From JBCBWG01 sp039817205 (GTDB lineage Bacteria; Pseudomonadota; Alphaproteobacteria; Rhizobiales; Hyphomicrobiaceae), in NCBI GenBank assembly GCA_039817205.1, contig JBCBWG010000033.1, positions 1 through 19,726 of the forward strand: a stretch of DNA of 19,726 nt. The letters are read 5' to 3'. Below, in pieces: positions 7,547 to 16,576 of this stretch. Position numbers and translations under genes: made by a program. The notes under the pieces are model-generated. The model ran no database searches. It was not told the DNA's origin and saw nothing but the letters and a program-made list of their open reading frames with translations. The stretch's first letter is position 1; each line of letters starts with the position of its first letter.

Positions 7547-7954
7547 TTAATACCAACCGCGGCAGATGTAGTAGCGCTTTTTCCAGTAGTGCGAGCCGGT
7601 GTAGCGCCACTTCCGCTTCAGGTGGTGGCAACGGCGGCCGAGGTGAACGTAACCGTGGAACCCGTATTTGAAGTGGCGGCGGCCACGGAAGTGACGGCGG
7701 AAACCTCTGTGGCGTCGGAACCCACCGCCGCGACGGAAACCACCACCCCGACGGAAACCACCACCCCGGCGGGCGCCGCCACCGCGGCGACCAACTTGAA
7801 CCAGATTGGCGTCGGCAGATGAGCCCGTCGTTGTCGTTGTTGTCGTTGCTGCAGCGTTTGCGAGTGCTACCGCGTTGCCGGCTCCGTCGGCTGCTTTTGC
7901 ATGCGTCGCAGCCAAGACCGTCGAAGCTGCAAGGATCGTAATCAGCGTTTTCAT
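7547..7954 (-). CDS. Small secreted Gly/Arg-repeat basic protein
   Basis: 135 aa from the ATG at 7954, which has an excellent ribosome site (AAGGAGAG) just upstream. A longer reading frame to 8050 exists but has no such signal. Residues 1-22 are a signal peptide ending AKAA. A run of seven threonines is at 37-43. Residues 57-81 are RGG-type repeats (GGGFRR units), followed by an Arg/His/Phe/Tyr-rich tail with only two cysteines, 109 and 131, that could form one disulphide near the end. The DNA for the repeats is an 18-bp tandem array. The protein would be extremely basic in the periplasm or outside the cell, suggesting binding to polyanions, but no known family is recognised. Confidence 0.8.
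   Translation of the reverse strand: MKTLITILAASTVLAATHAKAADGAGNAVALANAAATTTTTTTGSSADANLVQVGRRGGGARRGGGFRRGGGFRRGGGFRRHRGFRRHFRGRRHFKYGFHGYVHLGRRCHHLKRKWRYTGSHYWKKRYYICRGWY
7714..7767. repeat. 18-bp tandem repeat within the Gly/Arg protein gene
   Basis: Two identical 18-bp copies (GACGGAAACCACCACCCC, at 7732 and 7750) and one diverged copy at 7714. On the coding strand they give in-frame hexapeptides of the GGGFRR type. The identity of the two copies points to recent duplication or slippage that preserves the frame. Confidence 0.85.
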
Positions 7955-8027
7955 CGTCTCTCTCCTTGGTTTGTGTTTCGGCCTCAGCGCCGATGACCAG
8001 ACCCTAGGAAGAGTTGAGGGAAAGCAC

Positions 8028-8043
8028 TGTTCCGCTTGGAACA
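8028..8043. promoter_or_regulatory. Palindrome upstream of the Gly/Arg-repeat protein gene
   Basis: Perfect inverted repeat TGTTCC-gctt-GGAACA about 75 bp upstream of the ATG at 7954, in the expected promoter region. It is a candidate operator. It is not the GAAC-N7-GAAC direct repeat used by alphaproteobacterial LexA, so the regulator is unknown. Confidence 0.35.
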
Positions 8044-8141
8044 AGGGCAAGAAAAGATGGAAAAAAATGTTTGGCTCGTTTTTTAAGTTGCAGCACTCTG
8101 ATCGTTGTTTGCGGCCGGGCGCAAAGCATCAAAAAGACATG

Positions 8142-9200
8142 TCACGCATCTGCTGCAACCGACAAAAGCGCGAGTTTGGACGGGTCGGCTCCGGCTAAGA
8201 AGCGCAGCACCGATCGCGCCAAAACCGGGGCGAGAAGAAAGCCATGGCGGTAGGCCCCGTTAACATGAATGTAGCGCGCATTCGGATCAACGCGGATGGC
8301 TGGGACGTTGTCATGGAAACTCGGTCGCACACCGGCGGTCATTTCGAGAATTTCGGCTTCGCCGAAACTCGGATGGAGCGCGTAAACAAGGCCGAGCAAT
8401 TCCAGCGCCGATCGAACGGTGACGGCTGATGCATCGTCACTTTCGATGACCGTCGCGCCGACCAGAAACCGATCGTCGGACCATGGCACCACGTAAAGTG
8501 GATGGCGTGGGTGCAGCAGGCGCACAGTGCGATTGAGCGTCACGCCCGGAGCGCGAAGGACCAGTCGCTCACCGCGGACGCCACGAAGGCCGGAAAGCTG
8601 CGGGCTCGTGTCAGCTGCGCGCGCTGCAACCCCGCGACAATCCACGACCCAGCCGGAGGTGCCGTGCTGCTCGGATCGTTCGCGGTTGGCTCGAAACGTT
8701 TCGAAGTCCTGGCCGAAGCGAACGTCAACTCCAGCGGATTTTGCCATTTTTAGAAGATCAGAGAGCGCCTGCGGCGTCGTCATATGGGCCTCATCCGGAA
8801 AATAGAGGCCGGCGGTGAAGCGGTCCGCCAAATCAGGTTCGAGATGCGCGAGGCCATGCCGGTCGACCAATACATGCCCACTCGTCTCGCGTTGGAAGCG
8901 GCGCAGTTCGCTTTGATCACGTGGTGGGGCCACGACGAGCGTGCCGTTTTGGACGAGCCCCGGATAGTGTTCGTGCCACAAGGCCGCGCCTTCGTGCCCG
9001 AGAGATTTGACAATCGCAGGTGCGCCCTCGGCTTCGCAGTCGGGTGCGATCATAGCACCGGCATACTGGCTCGCGGCCGATTGAAATGGCGTCGCATCAC
9101 GCTCAACGAGTTGCACGCGATGACCTGCCCGCGCCAACAGCAACGACTGCCACAGCCCAAGAACACCGGCCCCGACGATGGTGATGGGATCGTCACTCAC
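8142..9200 (-). CDS. thiO: FAD-dependent glycine oxidase-like protein, probable ThiO
   Basis: 352 aa member of the D-amino-acid oxidase/ThiO flavoprotein family. ThiO oxidises glycine to the iminoacetate used for the thiazole part of thiamine, releasing H2O2. The FAD motif ITIVGAGVLGLWQSLLLARAG begins near residue 6, ERD follows as the ribose-binding acidic site, and the C-terminal HVNGAYRHGFLLAPVLA segment (about 315-331) is characteristic of ThiO-type oxidases. GTG 9200 is chosen because GAGGGAG precedes it and because it overlaps the ggt stop by 8 nt (GTGAGTGA), which suggests translational coupling. The longer start at 9263 lies inside ggt. No thiS or thiG is nearby, so a different amine-oxidase role is possible. 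Confidence 0.78.
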   Translation of the reverse strand: MSDDPITIVGAGVLGLWQSLLLARAGHRVQLVERDATPFQSAASQYAGAMIAPDCEAEGAPAIVKSLGHEGAALWHEHYPGLVQNGTLVVAPPRDQSELRRFQRETSGHVLVDRHGLAHLEPDLADRFTAGLYFPDEAHMTTPQALSDLLKMAKSAGVDVRFGQDFETFRANRERSEQHGTSGWVVDCRGVAARAADTSPQLSGLRGVRGERLVLRAPGVTLNRTVRLLHPRHPLYVVPWSDDRFLVGATVIESDDASAVTVRSALELLGLVYALHPSFGEAEILEMTAGVRPSFHDNVPAIRVDPNARYIHVNGAYRHGFLLAPVLARSVLRFLAGADPSKLALLSVAADA

Positions 9201-11163
9201 CGCGCGACACTCCCTCTCGCCTTGGATCAGCGCCGCCCTCATATCCGCGATCGCGACGAACAACGATCTGGAGACCCGAGGTCATGCCCACCGGGGAAAT
9301 CCGATGACCAAACGGTTTAAGATTGATTGCATGCCAGACGATCGATCGTTCCGCGGATCTGAAAAACGCGCGCAATGCATCAAAAACATTGGGTGTGAAC
9401 TCGATCTCGAAACCGCGGCCACGACTGCCGAAGTTCATCAGTCGGGCTGCGGCCTGAGCGTCGTAGTTCCAATCAATGAGCGCGATCAGGGCTTTCGTTA
9501 CGTATAGGATGATGCGACTGCCACCAGGCGAACCGACCGCTGCAAAGAACGTTCCGTCAGGCGCGAAGACGATCGTGGGCGCCATGGATGATCGCGGGCG
9601 TTTGTTTGGGCCAACACGGTTTGCGATGGGATAGCCGTCCCGATCGACGGGCCGTCGCGAAAAGTCCGTCAGCTCATTGTTGAGAAGAAAACCGCCGACC
9701 ATCAACCGCGAGCCGAATGCACTTTCGATGGTTGTCGTCATTGAGACCACGTTGCCCTCGGCATCGACAATCGAAATGTGGCTCGTCCCGGCGCGCTCAA
9801 CCGTTGCATCACGGCCGAACGCACGCTTTGCAACACCGGGCGGATACCCTGGCGCGACAGACGCATTGGCGCGACGACGGCTAATAAGACGACGGCGCTC
9901 GGCGATGTAGGTGGCATCAAGCAACGACGGAGGTACGGCGACATGATCCGGATCAGCGAGATACCGACCGCGGTCCGCAAAAGCCAGTTTTTGTGCCTCG
10001 GCAATGACGTGTAGCGCGTGGGCCTGCATCGCAGCCGCGCGACCGACGCCAATATCAAACGGCTCAATCAAATTGAGAGTTTGGGCAATCGTAATGGCAC
10101 CAGACGACGGCGGCCCCATTCCGCAAATGCGATAAGCCCGATAGAGCGTGCAATGGGGTGGGCGCACGACCGTCCGATAGGCCGCGAGGTCGTCTTGCGT
10201 CATGTCGCCCGCGGCGTTCGGCGCATCGCGCACCGTGTCAACGATCGCTTGAGCGAGCCCGCCTTCGTAGAACGCCGCCGGACCGCGCTCTGCGATACCT
10301 TCAAGCGTGGCGGCAAATGCGAGGTTCACGAGCCGATGCCCGACCGGGTGCGCTGCACCGGCGCCATCGAAAAAATAGGCGCGCGCACGAGGACCAAACC
10401 GGTCAGCCCCCATCCAGGTGAGCAGCTTATGAAGACGGGGCGATACGCGAAAGCCGTCCGTCGACAAGCGAATGGCTGACCGAAAGAGCCGCGCCCAAGA
10501 GAGTTTGCCGTGCGCTTTGTGAGCGTCAGCAAGCATTCGGATGAGACCTGGCACGCCGATACTCAAACCGGAATGAACGGCGCCGCCAAATGGCATCGGC
10601 TTGCCATCGACTAGAAATCGATCCGGTCGCGCGGCCGCGGGTGCCGTTTCACGCCCGTCGAACGATACGAGCTTTTTTTGGGCGGCGTCCCAATGCAGCA
10701 GAAACGCGCCACCGCCAATTCCGGACGACTGCGGCTCGACGAGGTTTAAGACCAGTTGGACGGCGATCGCGGCATCGACTGCGGTGCCGCCCTCGGCCAG
10801 GATTTCAACACCGGCGTCAACGGCCAGCGGGTTGGCAGCTGAAACCATAAAGCGTTCGGCGGTTGCGATTTGCTTCTCGGTAGACCCGGTCGCTGCTTCC
10901 GGAGCCGCCTGCGTCGGCGATCGTTGGGCCATCGCGTTTGGTGCACTCAGGCAAGCCGCAACAACCGCGACGAGCAAAAGACAAAGACGCGTAAGAGAGA
11001 AAGGCACTGACCAACGATCCGGCTGAGTTGCTGGGAGCGCGATGTCCGCCCGAACCGTTGCGGGCGCGTTCGCACGCACTCGGGCCCTGAACCGGAACAT
11101 GTCAGGGGCGACCCGAACACGCGTGGTGTGGCGGGTCTCAGTTCGCCTGAACTGTGCAGTCAT
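9193..11163 (-). CDS. ggt: Gamma-glutamyltransferase (glutathione hydrolase) proenzyme
   Basis: 656 aa from ATG 11163. It is a periplasmic Ntn hydrolase that cleaves glutathione and other gamma-glutamyl compounds and self-processes into two subunits. A long basic N-terminus precedes a hydrophobic signal segment ending NAMAQ at about residue 80. The autocleavage threonine is Thr460 in RAGTSHISIVDAEGN. The S-S-M motif (Ser525-Ser526) and the GSPGGS oxyanion loop (Gly547-Gly548) are intact, so the enzyme should be active. The upstream dnaE2 stop and this ATG share one base (TGATG). The N-terminal 50 residues before the signal peptide are unusually long; a GTG near 11007 would give a normal signal peptide but has only a weak ribosome site. 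Confidence 0.93.
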   Translation of the reverse strand: MTAQFRRTETRHTTRVRVAPDMFRFRARVRANAPATVRADIALPATQPDRWSVPFSLTRLCLLLVAVVAACLSAPNAMAQRSPTQAAPEAATGSTEKQIATAERFMVSAANPLAVDAGVEILAEGGTAVDAAIAVQLVLNLVEPQSSGIGGGAFLLHWDAAQKKLVSFDGRETAPAAARPDRFLVDGKPMPFGGAVHSGLSIGVPGLIRMLADAHKAHGKLSWARLFRSAIRLSTDGFRVSPRLHKLLTWMGADRFGPRARAYFFDGAGAAHPVGHRLVNLAFAATLEGIAERGPAAFYEGGLAQAIVDTVRDAPNAAGDMTQDDLAAYRTVVRPPHCTLYRAYRICGMGPPSSGAITIAQTLNLIEPFDIGVGRAAAMQAHALHVIAEAQKLAFADRGRYLADPDHVAVPPSLLDATYIAERRRLISRRRANASVAPGYPPGVAKRAFGRDATVERAGTSHISIVDAEGNVVSMTTTIESAFGSRLMVGGFLLNNELTDFSRRPVDRDGYPIANRVGPNKRPRSSMAPTIVFAPDGTFFAAVGSPGGSRIILYVTKALIALIDWNYDAQAAARLMNFGSRGRGFEIEFTPNVFDALRAFFRSAERSIVWHAINLKPFGHRISPVGMTSGLQIVVRRDRGYEGGADPRREGVSRGE

Positions 11164-14100
11164 CAATGAAAATCTCGCGACTTCGGCAGGACCGTATCAA
11201 TCCGCTTCGGTACTGTCCGCTCGTTTCTTGGATGACCGGCCCACCTCGGATGATCCGGTGCGCGCGTGTCGCCACCGTTCGGTCTCAGGACTTCATCGGC
11301 GTTGGCAATCGGCACTTTGAGATCCTCAGCGTAGTCTGACAGAGACAAGAGCCAATCGCTTCTATCCTCCAGCGTTTGGCTCACGACGTGGATGATATTT
11401 TCATGGCGTTGAACACGGCCACCCACAAGAACCAACCGCGCCGTCATCAGAACCTTTCGATACCGCTCCATGATGTTTGGCCAGACGACCGTGTTGCAGA
11501 CACCGGTTTCATCTTCCAGCGTCATGAAAACAACCCCCTTTGCAGAGCCGGGTCGCTGGCGAACCAGCACGACGCCTGCGACGGTGACCGCGGCGCCATC
11601 GCGCAAGCCCTGGAGCGCACAACAGGGCACGGCACGCGCCTTTGCCAATCGCGCACGAAGAAACGAAAGGGGATGCGCTTTGAGGGAAAGCCTGAGCGTT
11701 TGGTAGTCATTGATCACATGCTCGCTCAGCGCCATCTCAGGCAAGGCAACCGACGGGTCCAGGCCATCCTCACGCGCTCCACTCCAATGGAACAACGGTA
11801 AGGTCTGGTCACTCCCAAGGCCCTTCACGTCCCAAAGTGCCTGTCGTCGATCAAGGCCCATGGACCGCATACCATCGGCCGCAGCGATCCGCTCGAGAAC
11901 CGCCCGCTTCGCCTGTCCGCGGGCCCAAGCATCGTGGACGCCTCGAAAATCGCCGGACGCTTCACGGATACCTAACAGCGCCCGCCCGTCTTCCTCACCA
12001 AGGCCATCCACATGGCGCAACCCAAGCCGCACCGCAGGCGCATCAGCAATATCGGTTGGCTCGAGCGTGCAATCCCAATCTGACCGATTGATATCGACCG
12101 GTCGGACCTCGACACCGTGCTCGCGCGCATCGCGAACAAGCTGGGCCGGCGCGTAGAAACCCATCGGCTGCGCGTTCAGGATCGCTGCGCAGAAAGCCGC
12201 CGGATAATGACACTTGAGCCAGGACGAAATGTAGACCAGATGGGCAAAGCTCGCGGCATGGCTTTCCGGAAACCCATACTCACCGAATCCCTTGATCTGA
12301 TTGAAACAGCGGGCTGCAAATTCAGCATCGTACCCCCGCGCCATCATCCGCTGAACCATTTTTTCTTCAAGCAGATGAATGGTTCCGCGCTTGCGAAACG
12401 TTGCCAGCGCACGGCGCAGTTCGTTGATTTCATCGCCATTGAACCTCGCAGCCTCCATTGCAATCCGCATCGCCTGCTCTTGGAACAGCGGGACGCCCTT
12501 GGTCTTGCCCAAAATGGATTTCAACTCATCTGCAGGGCCATGGTCTGGGTGCGGGGTCGGATAAATCTCGGGCTCTTCCCCGTTGCGACGGCGTAAATAG
12601 GGGTGAACCATGTCGCCCTGGATCGGTCCGGGACGCACGATCGCCACTTCAATAACGAGGTCGTAGTAAGTGCGTGGGCGGAGACGCGGCAGCATATTCA
12701 TCTGCGCGCGGCTCTCGACCTGAAACACGCCCAGGGAATCGGCGCGACACAGCATGTCGTAAACAGCACTGTCCTCTCGCGGCACATTGGCAAGCGTGAG
12801 CGCGCGCCCGTGATGGCTCTTGATCAGATCAAACGCGCCATGAATGCACGTCAGCATTCCAAGCGCCAAAACATCAATCTTCAAAAGCCCAAGCGCTTCA
12901 ATGTCGTCCTTATCCCATTCGATGAACGTCCGGTCGTCCATGGCTGCATTGCCGATCGGGACGACGTCGGTCAGCGGACCTCGCGTCAGGACGAAGCCGC
13001 CCACATGTTGCGAGAGATGGCGCGGAAACCCGATGAGATCATCGGTCAGTTCGAGAACGGTTGCGATCACAGGGTCGGTTGGATCAAGCCCCGCCTCGCG
13101 GACATACTTGTCCTGCAATTCGCCACCACCGCGATACCCCCAGACCATACCGGCCAACGCTGCCACGACATCCTCGCTAAGACCCATGGCCTTTCCGACC
13201 TCGCGCACCGCGGATCGCGCGCGATAGGAAATCACGGTCGCCGTTAAACCCGCACGCGCACGTCCGTACCGCGCATAGATGTATTGAATAACTTCCTCGC
13301 GGCGCGCGTGCTCGAAATCGACATCAATGTCAGGTGGTTCTTTGCGTTCCGGCGATATAAAACGCTCAAAGAGTAGATTCACCTCCGTCGGGTTCACAGC
13401 CGTTATGCCGAGGCAGTAACAGATCACCGAATTGGCGGCTGAGCCGCGGCCCTGACACAAAATACCTTGGGATCGCGCGAAGTGGACAATGTCGTGAACG
13501 GTCAGAAAATAGCGCGCATAATCAAGCGTTGCGATCAGGCTCAGCTCTTTATCGATCGTTTTTTCGACATGCCCTGGCACACCATCTGGAAACCGCCATC
13601 GGGCGCCTGAGCGAACAAGATCTTCCAGGTGCTGTTGCGGCGTCATGCCGTCCGGTATGGGCTCATCCGGGTACTCATAGACAAGTTCGTCTAGCGAAAA
13701 TCGGCAGGCCTCGACCACTTCGCGCGTTCGCGCCAATGCGTGTTCCAGCCCGCGAAACAGACGCTGCATTTCGCGCGGCGGCTTAATGTGGCGCTCAGCA
13801 TTGGCGTCGCGGTGAAAGCCTGAATTGTCGATCGTTGTTTTCTCGCGAATACATGTCAGCACGTCCTGAAGCGGCTTGCGATGCGGGGCGTGGTAGAGAG
13901 GCTGGTTACTCGCGATGAGCGGTACGCCCGTCTGTTGAGCAATCCGCTCCAACGCATGAAGTCGCGCGCGATCGTCGCCAGCGTATCTATGCACACCTGC
14001 CAGATAGAGCGCATGGGCCGATGGCCGGAGCGCGTCGCGTATGCGGGCAAGGGTCTTTTCGAAACTCCCAACAGCCGAGCCCTCGGCGGTCCCAATCTCA

Positions 14101-14657
14101 GTCGAAGTTATAGTCTCAGTCACGCGCCCAGTTACGATTTCAGTCACGGTCTCAGACGAAACACGCGGCCGCACTGCCTCGCGCGCCGACCAGTTCTCAG
14201 GTGGAAGAACGATAAAAATCTGTCCTTTTGCATGAGCTGCAACGTCGGCAAATGTCAGATCGCATGCACCTTTCTCGGCGCGCATTTTGCCGAGCGATAA
14301 CAAACGGCTGAGACGGCCATAGGCGTCGCGGTCTGTCGGAAGGCAGACAAGAACCGGCAATCCAGGCACCACCAACCGCGCACCAACAAGAAGCCTGAGG
14401 TCCGCCTGCTTGGCTGCGGTATGCGCGCGAACAACGCCTGCCAGCGTGTTGATATCGGCAACGGCAATGGCGTCCAGACCCAAGGCTTTCGCCTGCGCAA
14501 CCATTTCGTCGGGATGCGATCCCCCATTGAGAAACGAGAAGTTGGTCAAGGCCGCAAGTTCGGCGAACCATGGCCGGGCGAGCTGCTTCGGCCTTGCCGA
14601 TGGCTCGGTCTCGCCAACGTCTCGAACGGCTGAGACTGGAAACGGTGTGACACTCAT
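11163..14657 (-). CDS. dnaE2: Error-prone DNA polymerase DnaE2 (ImuC)
   Basis: 1164 aa C-family polymerase that carries out translesion synthesis in the ImuA-ImuB-DnaE2 mutasome. An N-terminal PHP domain starts at about residue 30 (LTNFSFLNGGSHPDEMV, DINTLAGVVRAH). Catalytic aspartates are visible in PPDIDVDF (Asp443, Asp445) and LLKIDVLALG (Asp595). A C-terminal OB-fold (GVVFMTLEDETGVCNTVVWP) and the ending RDFH are typical of DnaE2. It is longer than most homologues because of an N-terminal extension of about 25 residues and a repeat-rich insertion at about 164-200 inside the PHP region. GGGAGG lies 6 nt before the ATG, and only 11 nt separate it from imuB. The replicative DnaE1 is excluded by context and by the DnaE2-type C-terminus. 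Confidence 0.97.
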   Translation of the reverse strand: MSVTPFPVSAVRDVGETEPSARPKQLARPWFAELAALTNFSFLNGGSHPDEMVAQAKALGLDAIAVADINTLAGVVRAHTAAKQADLRLLVGARLVVPGLPVLVCLPTDRDAYGRLSRLLSLGKMRAEKGACDLTFADVAAHAKGQIFIVLPPENWSAREAVRPRVSSETVTEIVTGRVTETITSTEIGTAEGSAVGSFEKTLARIRDALRPSAHALYLAGVHRYAGDDRARLHALERIAQQTGVPLIASNQPLYHAPHRKPLQDVLTCIREKTTIDNSGFHRDANAERHIKPPREMQRLFRGLEHALARTREVVEACRFSLDELVYEYPDEPIPDGMTPQQHLEDLVRSGARWRFPDGVPGHVEKTIDKELSLIATLDYARYFLTVHDIVHFARSQGILCQGRGSAANSVICYCLGITAVNPTEVNLLFERFISPERKEPPDIDVDFEHARREEVIQYIYARYGRARAGLTATVISYRARSAVREVGKAMGLSEDVVAALAGMVWGYRGGGELQDKYVREAGLDPTDPVIATVLELTDDLIGFPRHLSQHVGGFVLTRGPLTDVVPIGNAAMDDRTFIEWDKDDIEALGLLKIDVLALGMLTCIHGAFDLIKSHHGRALTLANVPREDSAVYDMLCRADSLGVFQVESRAQMNMLPRLRPRTYYDLVIEVAIVRPGPIQGDMVHPYLRRRNGEEPEIYPTPHPDHGPADELKSILGKTKGVPLFQEQAMRIAMEAARFNGDEINELRRALATFRKRGTIHLLEEKMVQRMMARGYDAEFAARCFNQIKGFGEYGFPESHAASFAHLVYISSWLKCHYPAAFCAAILNAQPMGFYAPAQLVRDAREHGVEVRPVDINRSDWDCTLEPTDIADAPAVRLGLRHVDGLGEEDGRALLGIREASGDFRGVHDAWARGQAKRAVLERIAAADGMRSMGLDRRQALWDVKGLGSDQTLPLFHWSGAREDGLDPSVALPEMALSEHVINDYQTLRLSLKAHPLSFLRARLAKARAVPCCALQGLRDGAAVTVAGVVLVRQRPGSAKGVVFMTLEDETGVCNTVVWPNIMERYRKVLMTARLVLVGGRVQRHENIIHVVSQTLEDRSDWLLSLSDYAEDLKVPIANADEVLRPNGGDTRAPDHPRWAGHPRNERTVPKRIDTVLPKSRDFH
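14058..14168 (-). repeat. Low-complexity 12-bp repeat insertion in dnaE2
   Basis: On the coding strand, diverged 12-bp units of the form GTGACTGARAYY give tetrapeptides VTEI, VTGR, VTET and ITST, then a Gly/Ser-rich stretch. The segment sits between the ENWSAREAV region and the EKTLARIRDAL helix of the PHP domain, where DnaE2 proteins usually have a short link. It looks like frame-preserving expansion in a surface loop. Confidence 0.7.
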
Positions 14658-14668
14658 GCCTGGCCTCC

Positions 14669-16576
14669 CTAGCCTCCAAGTCCGTGAACATACCAGTCCG
14701 GCGCACCTGAAATTTCAGCGTCTTGATAGAGGCCATCGCGGAAAACCCAGAACCGAGCCCCTGCTTCGTCTTCCAGCATGTAATAGTCACGCGGACGTGG
14801 CTCCGTTGCGCGCACGACAACCGCACCAAGGCTTTGGTCTTCTGGGTTGAGGTGTTGGTCTGCTTCCCGGTCCCACTCGGAACCCGAGCAGGCCTGCAAG
14901 TCTGCGACCGCTGATTGACTTGTTGTCGCCTCAGGCGTGGCCCGAGGCTGCAAATATCGCCACCATTCCGGCGTGATCCGCTCGGGTCCTTCTGCTCGGC
15001 TCACTTTGTAGGGCCGTCGCCGCCAGCGAAACCGCGCAGGCGCACCTTCCGGCAAATCGGCAAGCACATCGATCCGCTCTGGTCGGGGCAATAACAGTGC
15101 GGGACGATCGGCGGTTGGCGTCCGCTGCCCCGGTGTTCCGCCACCCCACACATGAGACTTTACCGCAGCTTTTGACGATGCATGGGCGCGGGTGGGAGCG
15201 GGCGCGTCTGCCTCGGATTGCAAGAGCGCCGAGGCCCAACTCTCGGAGCGTTCCGGCACGTGCGTTTCGTGGGCTGTCGCCACCAGAACGCAATCAGCAC
15301 CGATTTTATTGCTCAAGCGATCCACGACACCGGCGAACGAACGCACACGATTATCACTCACCTGGCATTGTGTGACGAGCGCGCCCTGGTGATGGGTCAC
15401 GGGCGCTGTGCGGGTGGCTGAAACCGTCACCAGATCGATACCGAGGCCGGCATCAACCGTATCCAGGCGCTCTTTGATGAGGCGAAACACATGGTCCGGC
15501 GCAAGGCTCGGGCGGCTGGTCCCAGCGGCCACGTCAGCAACCGTACCGTCTGAACGATAAAGCCTTACGCAAAGCTCCAGAATGCCGGCGCCTTCCGCTT
15601 CAAGGTGGCCGATCAGACCTGCGATCTGGTCGATCACAGCCGCCTCAATACCCGTTGCCGAAATCAGCGGGTCGGTAAACGACTGGCGGCAAGTGCGCAG
15701 CGGTGGCGCCTCGAGCGGCGTCCGCGGCTCCTTGATACGTCCACTCGCCTGATCGAGGCGCCAGACAACCGCCCGCGCCAAAGCCTCCCGCATCTGACGG
15801 CGACCGGCGCGGGCTTCATCGCGGAAGCGACGCATGAGGGCTGCACGAGGGATTGCATAGAGCTGACCAATCCGGCGCAGACCGAGCCGCTTTAGGAGAA
15901 GAACGCTATCGGATGTGAGACGCAGCCCTTCGACGGGCAGAGACGCCAAAGCCTCTTCAACCTCTCCCGTATCAGCGCGCATGTATGGGCGATCCGGCGC
16001 ACATGCATAGCGCGCCAACGCATGGGCTGCCCCATAGGTCTCAGCAAGGCCGACACGTGCCGTGAGCCGAGCGGCCCGACAACGCGCAACAATGTCTTGC
16101 AGCAAAGCGTCTTCGCCGCCGTACAGATGATCGACGCCACTTGTTTCAATCCACAAGCCATCCGCGCCATCAACATTGCGGTTCGGTCCATAGCGTCCAA
16201 GCCAAAGCGCCAATGACTTGAGAGCAGCCGCATCGCGGTCTGGCTGTGCTTCCTCGGATTTGAGGCCAGGGCAAACCGCGCGTGCATCCGCCAGTCGCAT
16301 GTTGACCTGAACACCGGCCCGGCGCGCAGCCGCATTCGCCGCCGTCACCATCAAACCGTTCGCTGTCGCAGTTGCAAATACGAACGGATATTTACGCCCA
16401 CGATGCGCGCGCCCTGAAGGCGCGCTGCGACGCGCAGAGATCGGATCTCGCTCAGGCCGCAAGTTCCCGGCGGGTTGATCGGCTGGCGACGGCGCGAATT
16501 CCAGCGTCTTGACAGCTTGCCTGCGTCGGCGCTCGATCGCGAACTCCGGCAGCCAAACCGAAACGAACCGTTTCAT
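14669..16576 (-). CDS. imuB: ImuB, Y-family-like inactive polymerase subunit of the mutasome
   Basis: 635 aa from ATG 16576 (MKRFVSVWLPEF, the expected ImuB N-terminus). ImuB is a Y-family-like protein lacking the catalytic acidic residues. It bridges ImuA, DnaE2 and the beta clamp during translesion synthesis. Diagnostic segments are GLWIETSGVDHLYGGE at 140-155, a helix-hairpin region (RLGLRRIGQLYAIPRAALMRRF) and the C-terminal RDYYMLEDEAGARFWVFRDGLY and WYVHGL. No DxDxFF-type polymerase motif is present, as expected. Residues about 27-65 form a Pro/Arg-rich insertion. A longer frame to 16756 exists but lies within imuA. The first 125 nt overlap imuA in another frame. The stop codon region carries the ribosome site of dnaE2. 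Confidence 0.95.
   Translation of the reverse strand: MKRFVSVWLPEFAIERRRRQAVKTLEFAPSPADQPAGNLRPERDPISARRSAPSGRAHRGRKYPFVFATATANGLMVTAANAAARRAGVQVNMRLADARAVCPGLKSEEAQPDRDAAALKSLALWLGRYGPNRNVDGADGLWIETSGVDHLYGGEDALLQDIVARCRAARLTARVGLAETYGAAHALARYACAPDRPYMRADTGEVEEALASLPVEGLRLTSDSVLLLKRLGLRRIGQLYAIPRAALMRRFRDEARAGRRQMREALARAVVWRLDQASGRIKEPRTPLEAPPLRTCRQSFTDPLISATGIEAAVIDQIAGLIGHLEAEGAGILELCVRLYRSDGTVADVAAGTSRPSLAPDHVFRLIKERLDTVDAGLGIDLVTVSATRTAPVTHHQGALVTQCQVSDNRVRSFAGVVDRLSNKIGADCVLVATAHETHVPERSESWASALLQSEADAPAPTRAHASSKAAVKSHVWGGGTPGQRTPTADRPALLLPRPERIDVLADLPEGAPARFRWRRRPYKVSRAEGPERITPEWWRYLQPRATPEATTSQSAVADLQACSGSEWDREADQHLNPEDQSLGAVVVRATEPRPRDYYMLEDEAGARFWVFRDGLYQDAEISGAPDWYVHGLGG

Noticed and set aside
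8028..8043. TGTTCC-gctt-GGAACA as an additional LexA box
   Set aside because: It is an inverted repeat with the wrong spacing; alphaproteobacterial LexA uses the GAAC-N7-GAAC direct repeat. Kept only as a candidate operator.
8108..8125. Hairpin TTTGCG-N6-CGCAAA downstream of thiO as a terminator
   Set aside because: The stem is only 6 bp and no T-run follows on the thiO strand, so it is too weak to list as a terminator.
12603..13247. Long plus-strand frame inside dnaE2
   Set aside because: Antisense shadow of a strongly conserved polymerase gene; no start signal or recognisable protein.
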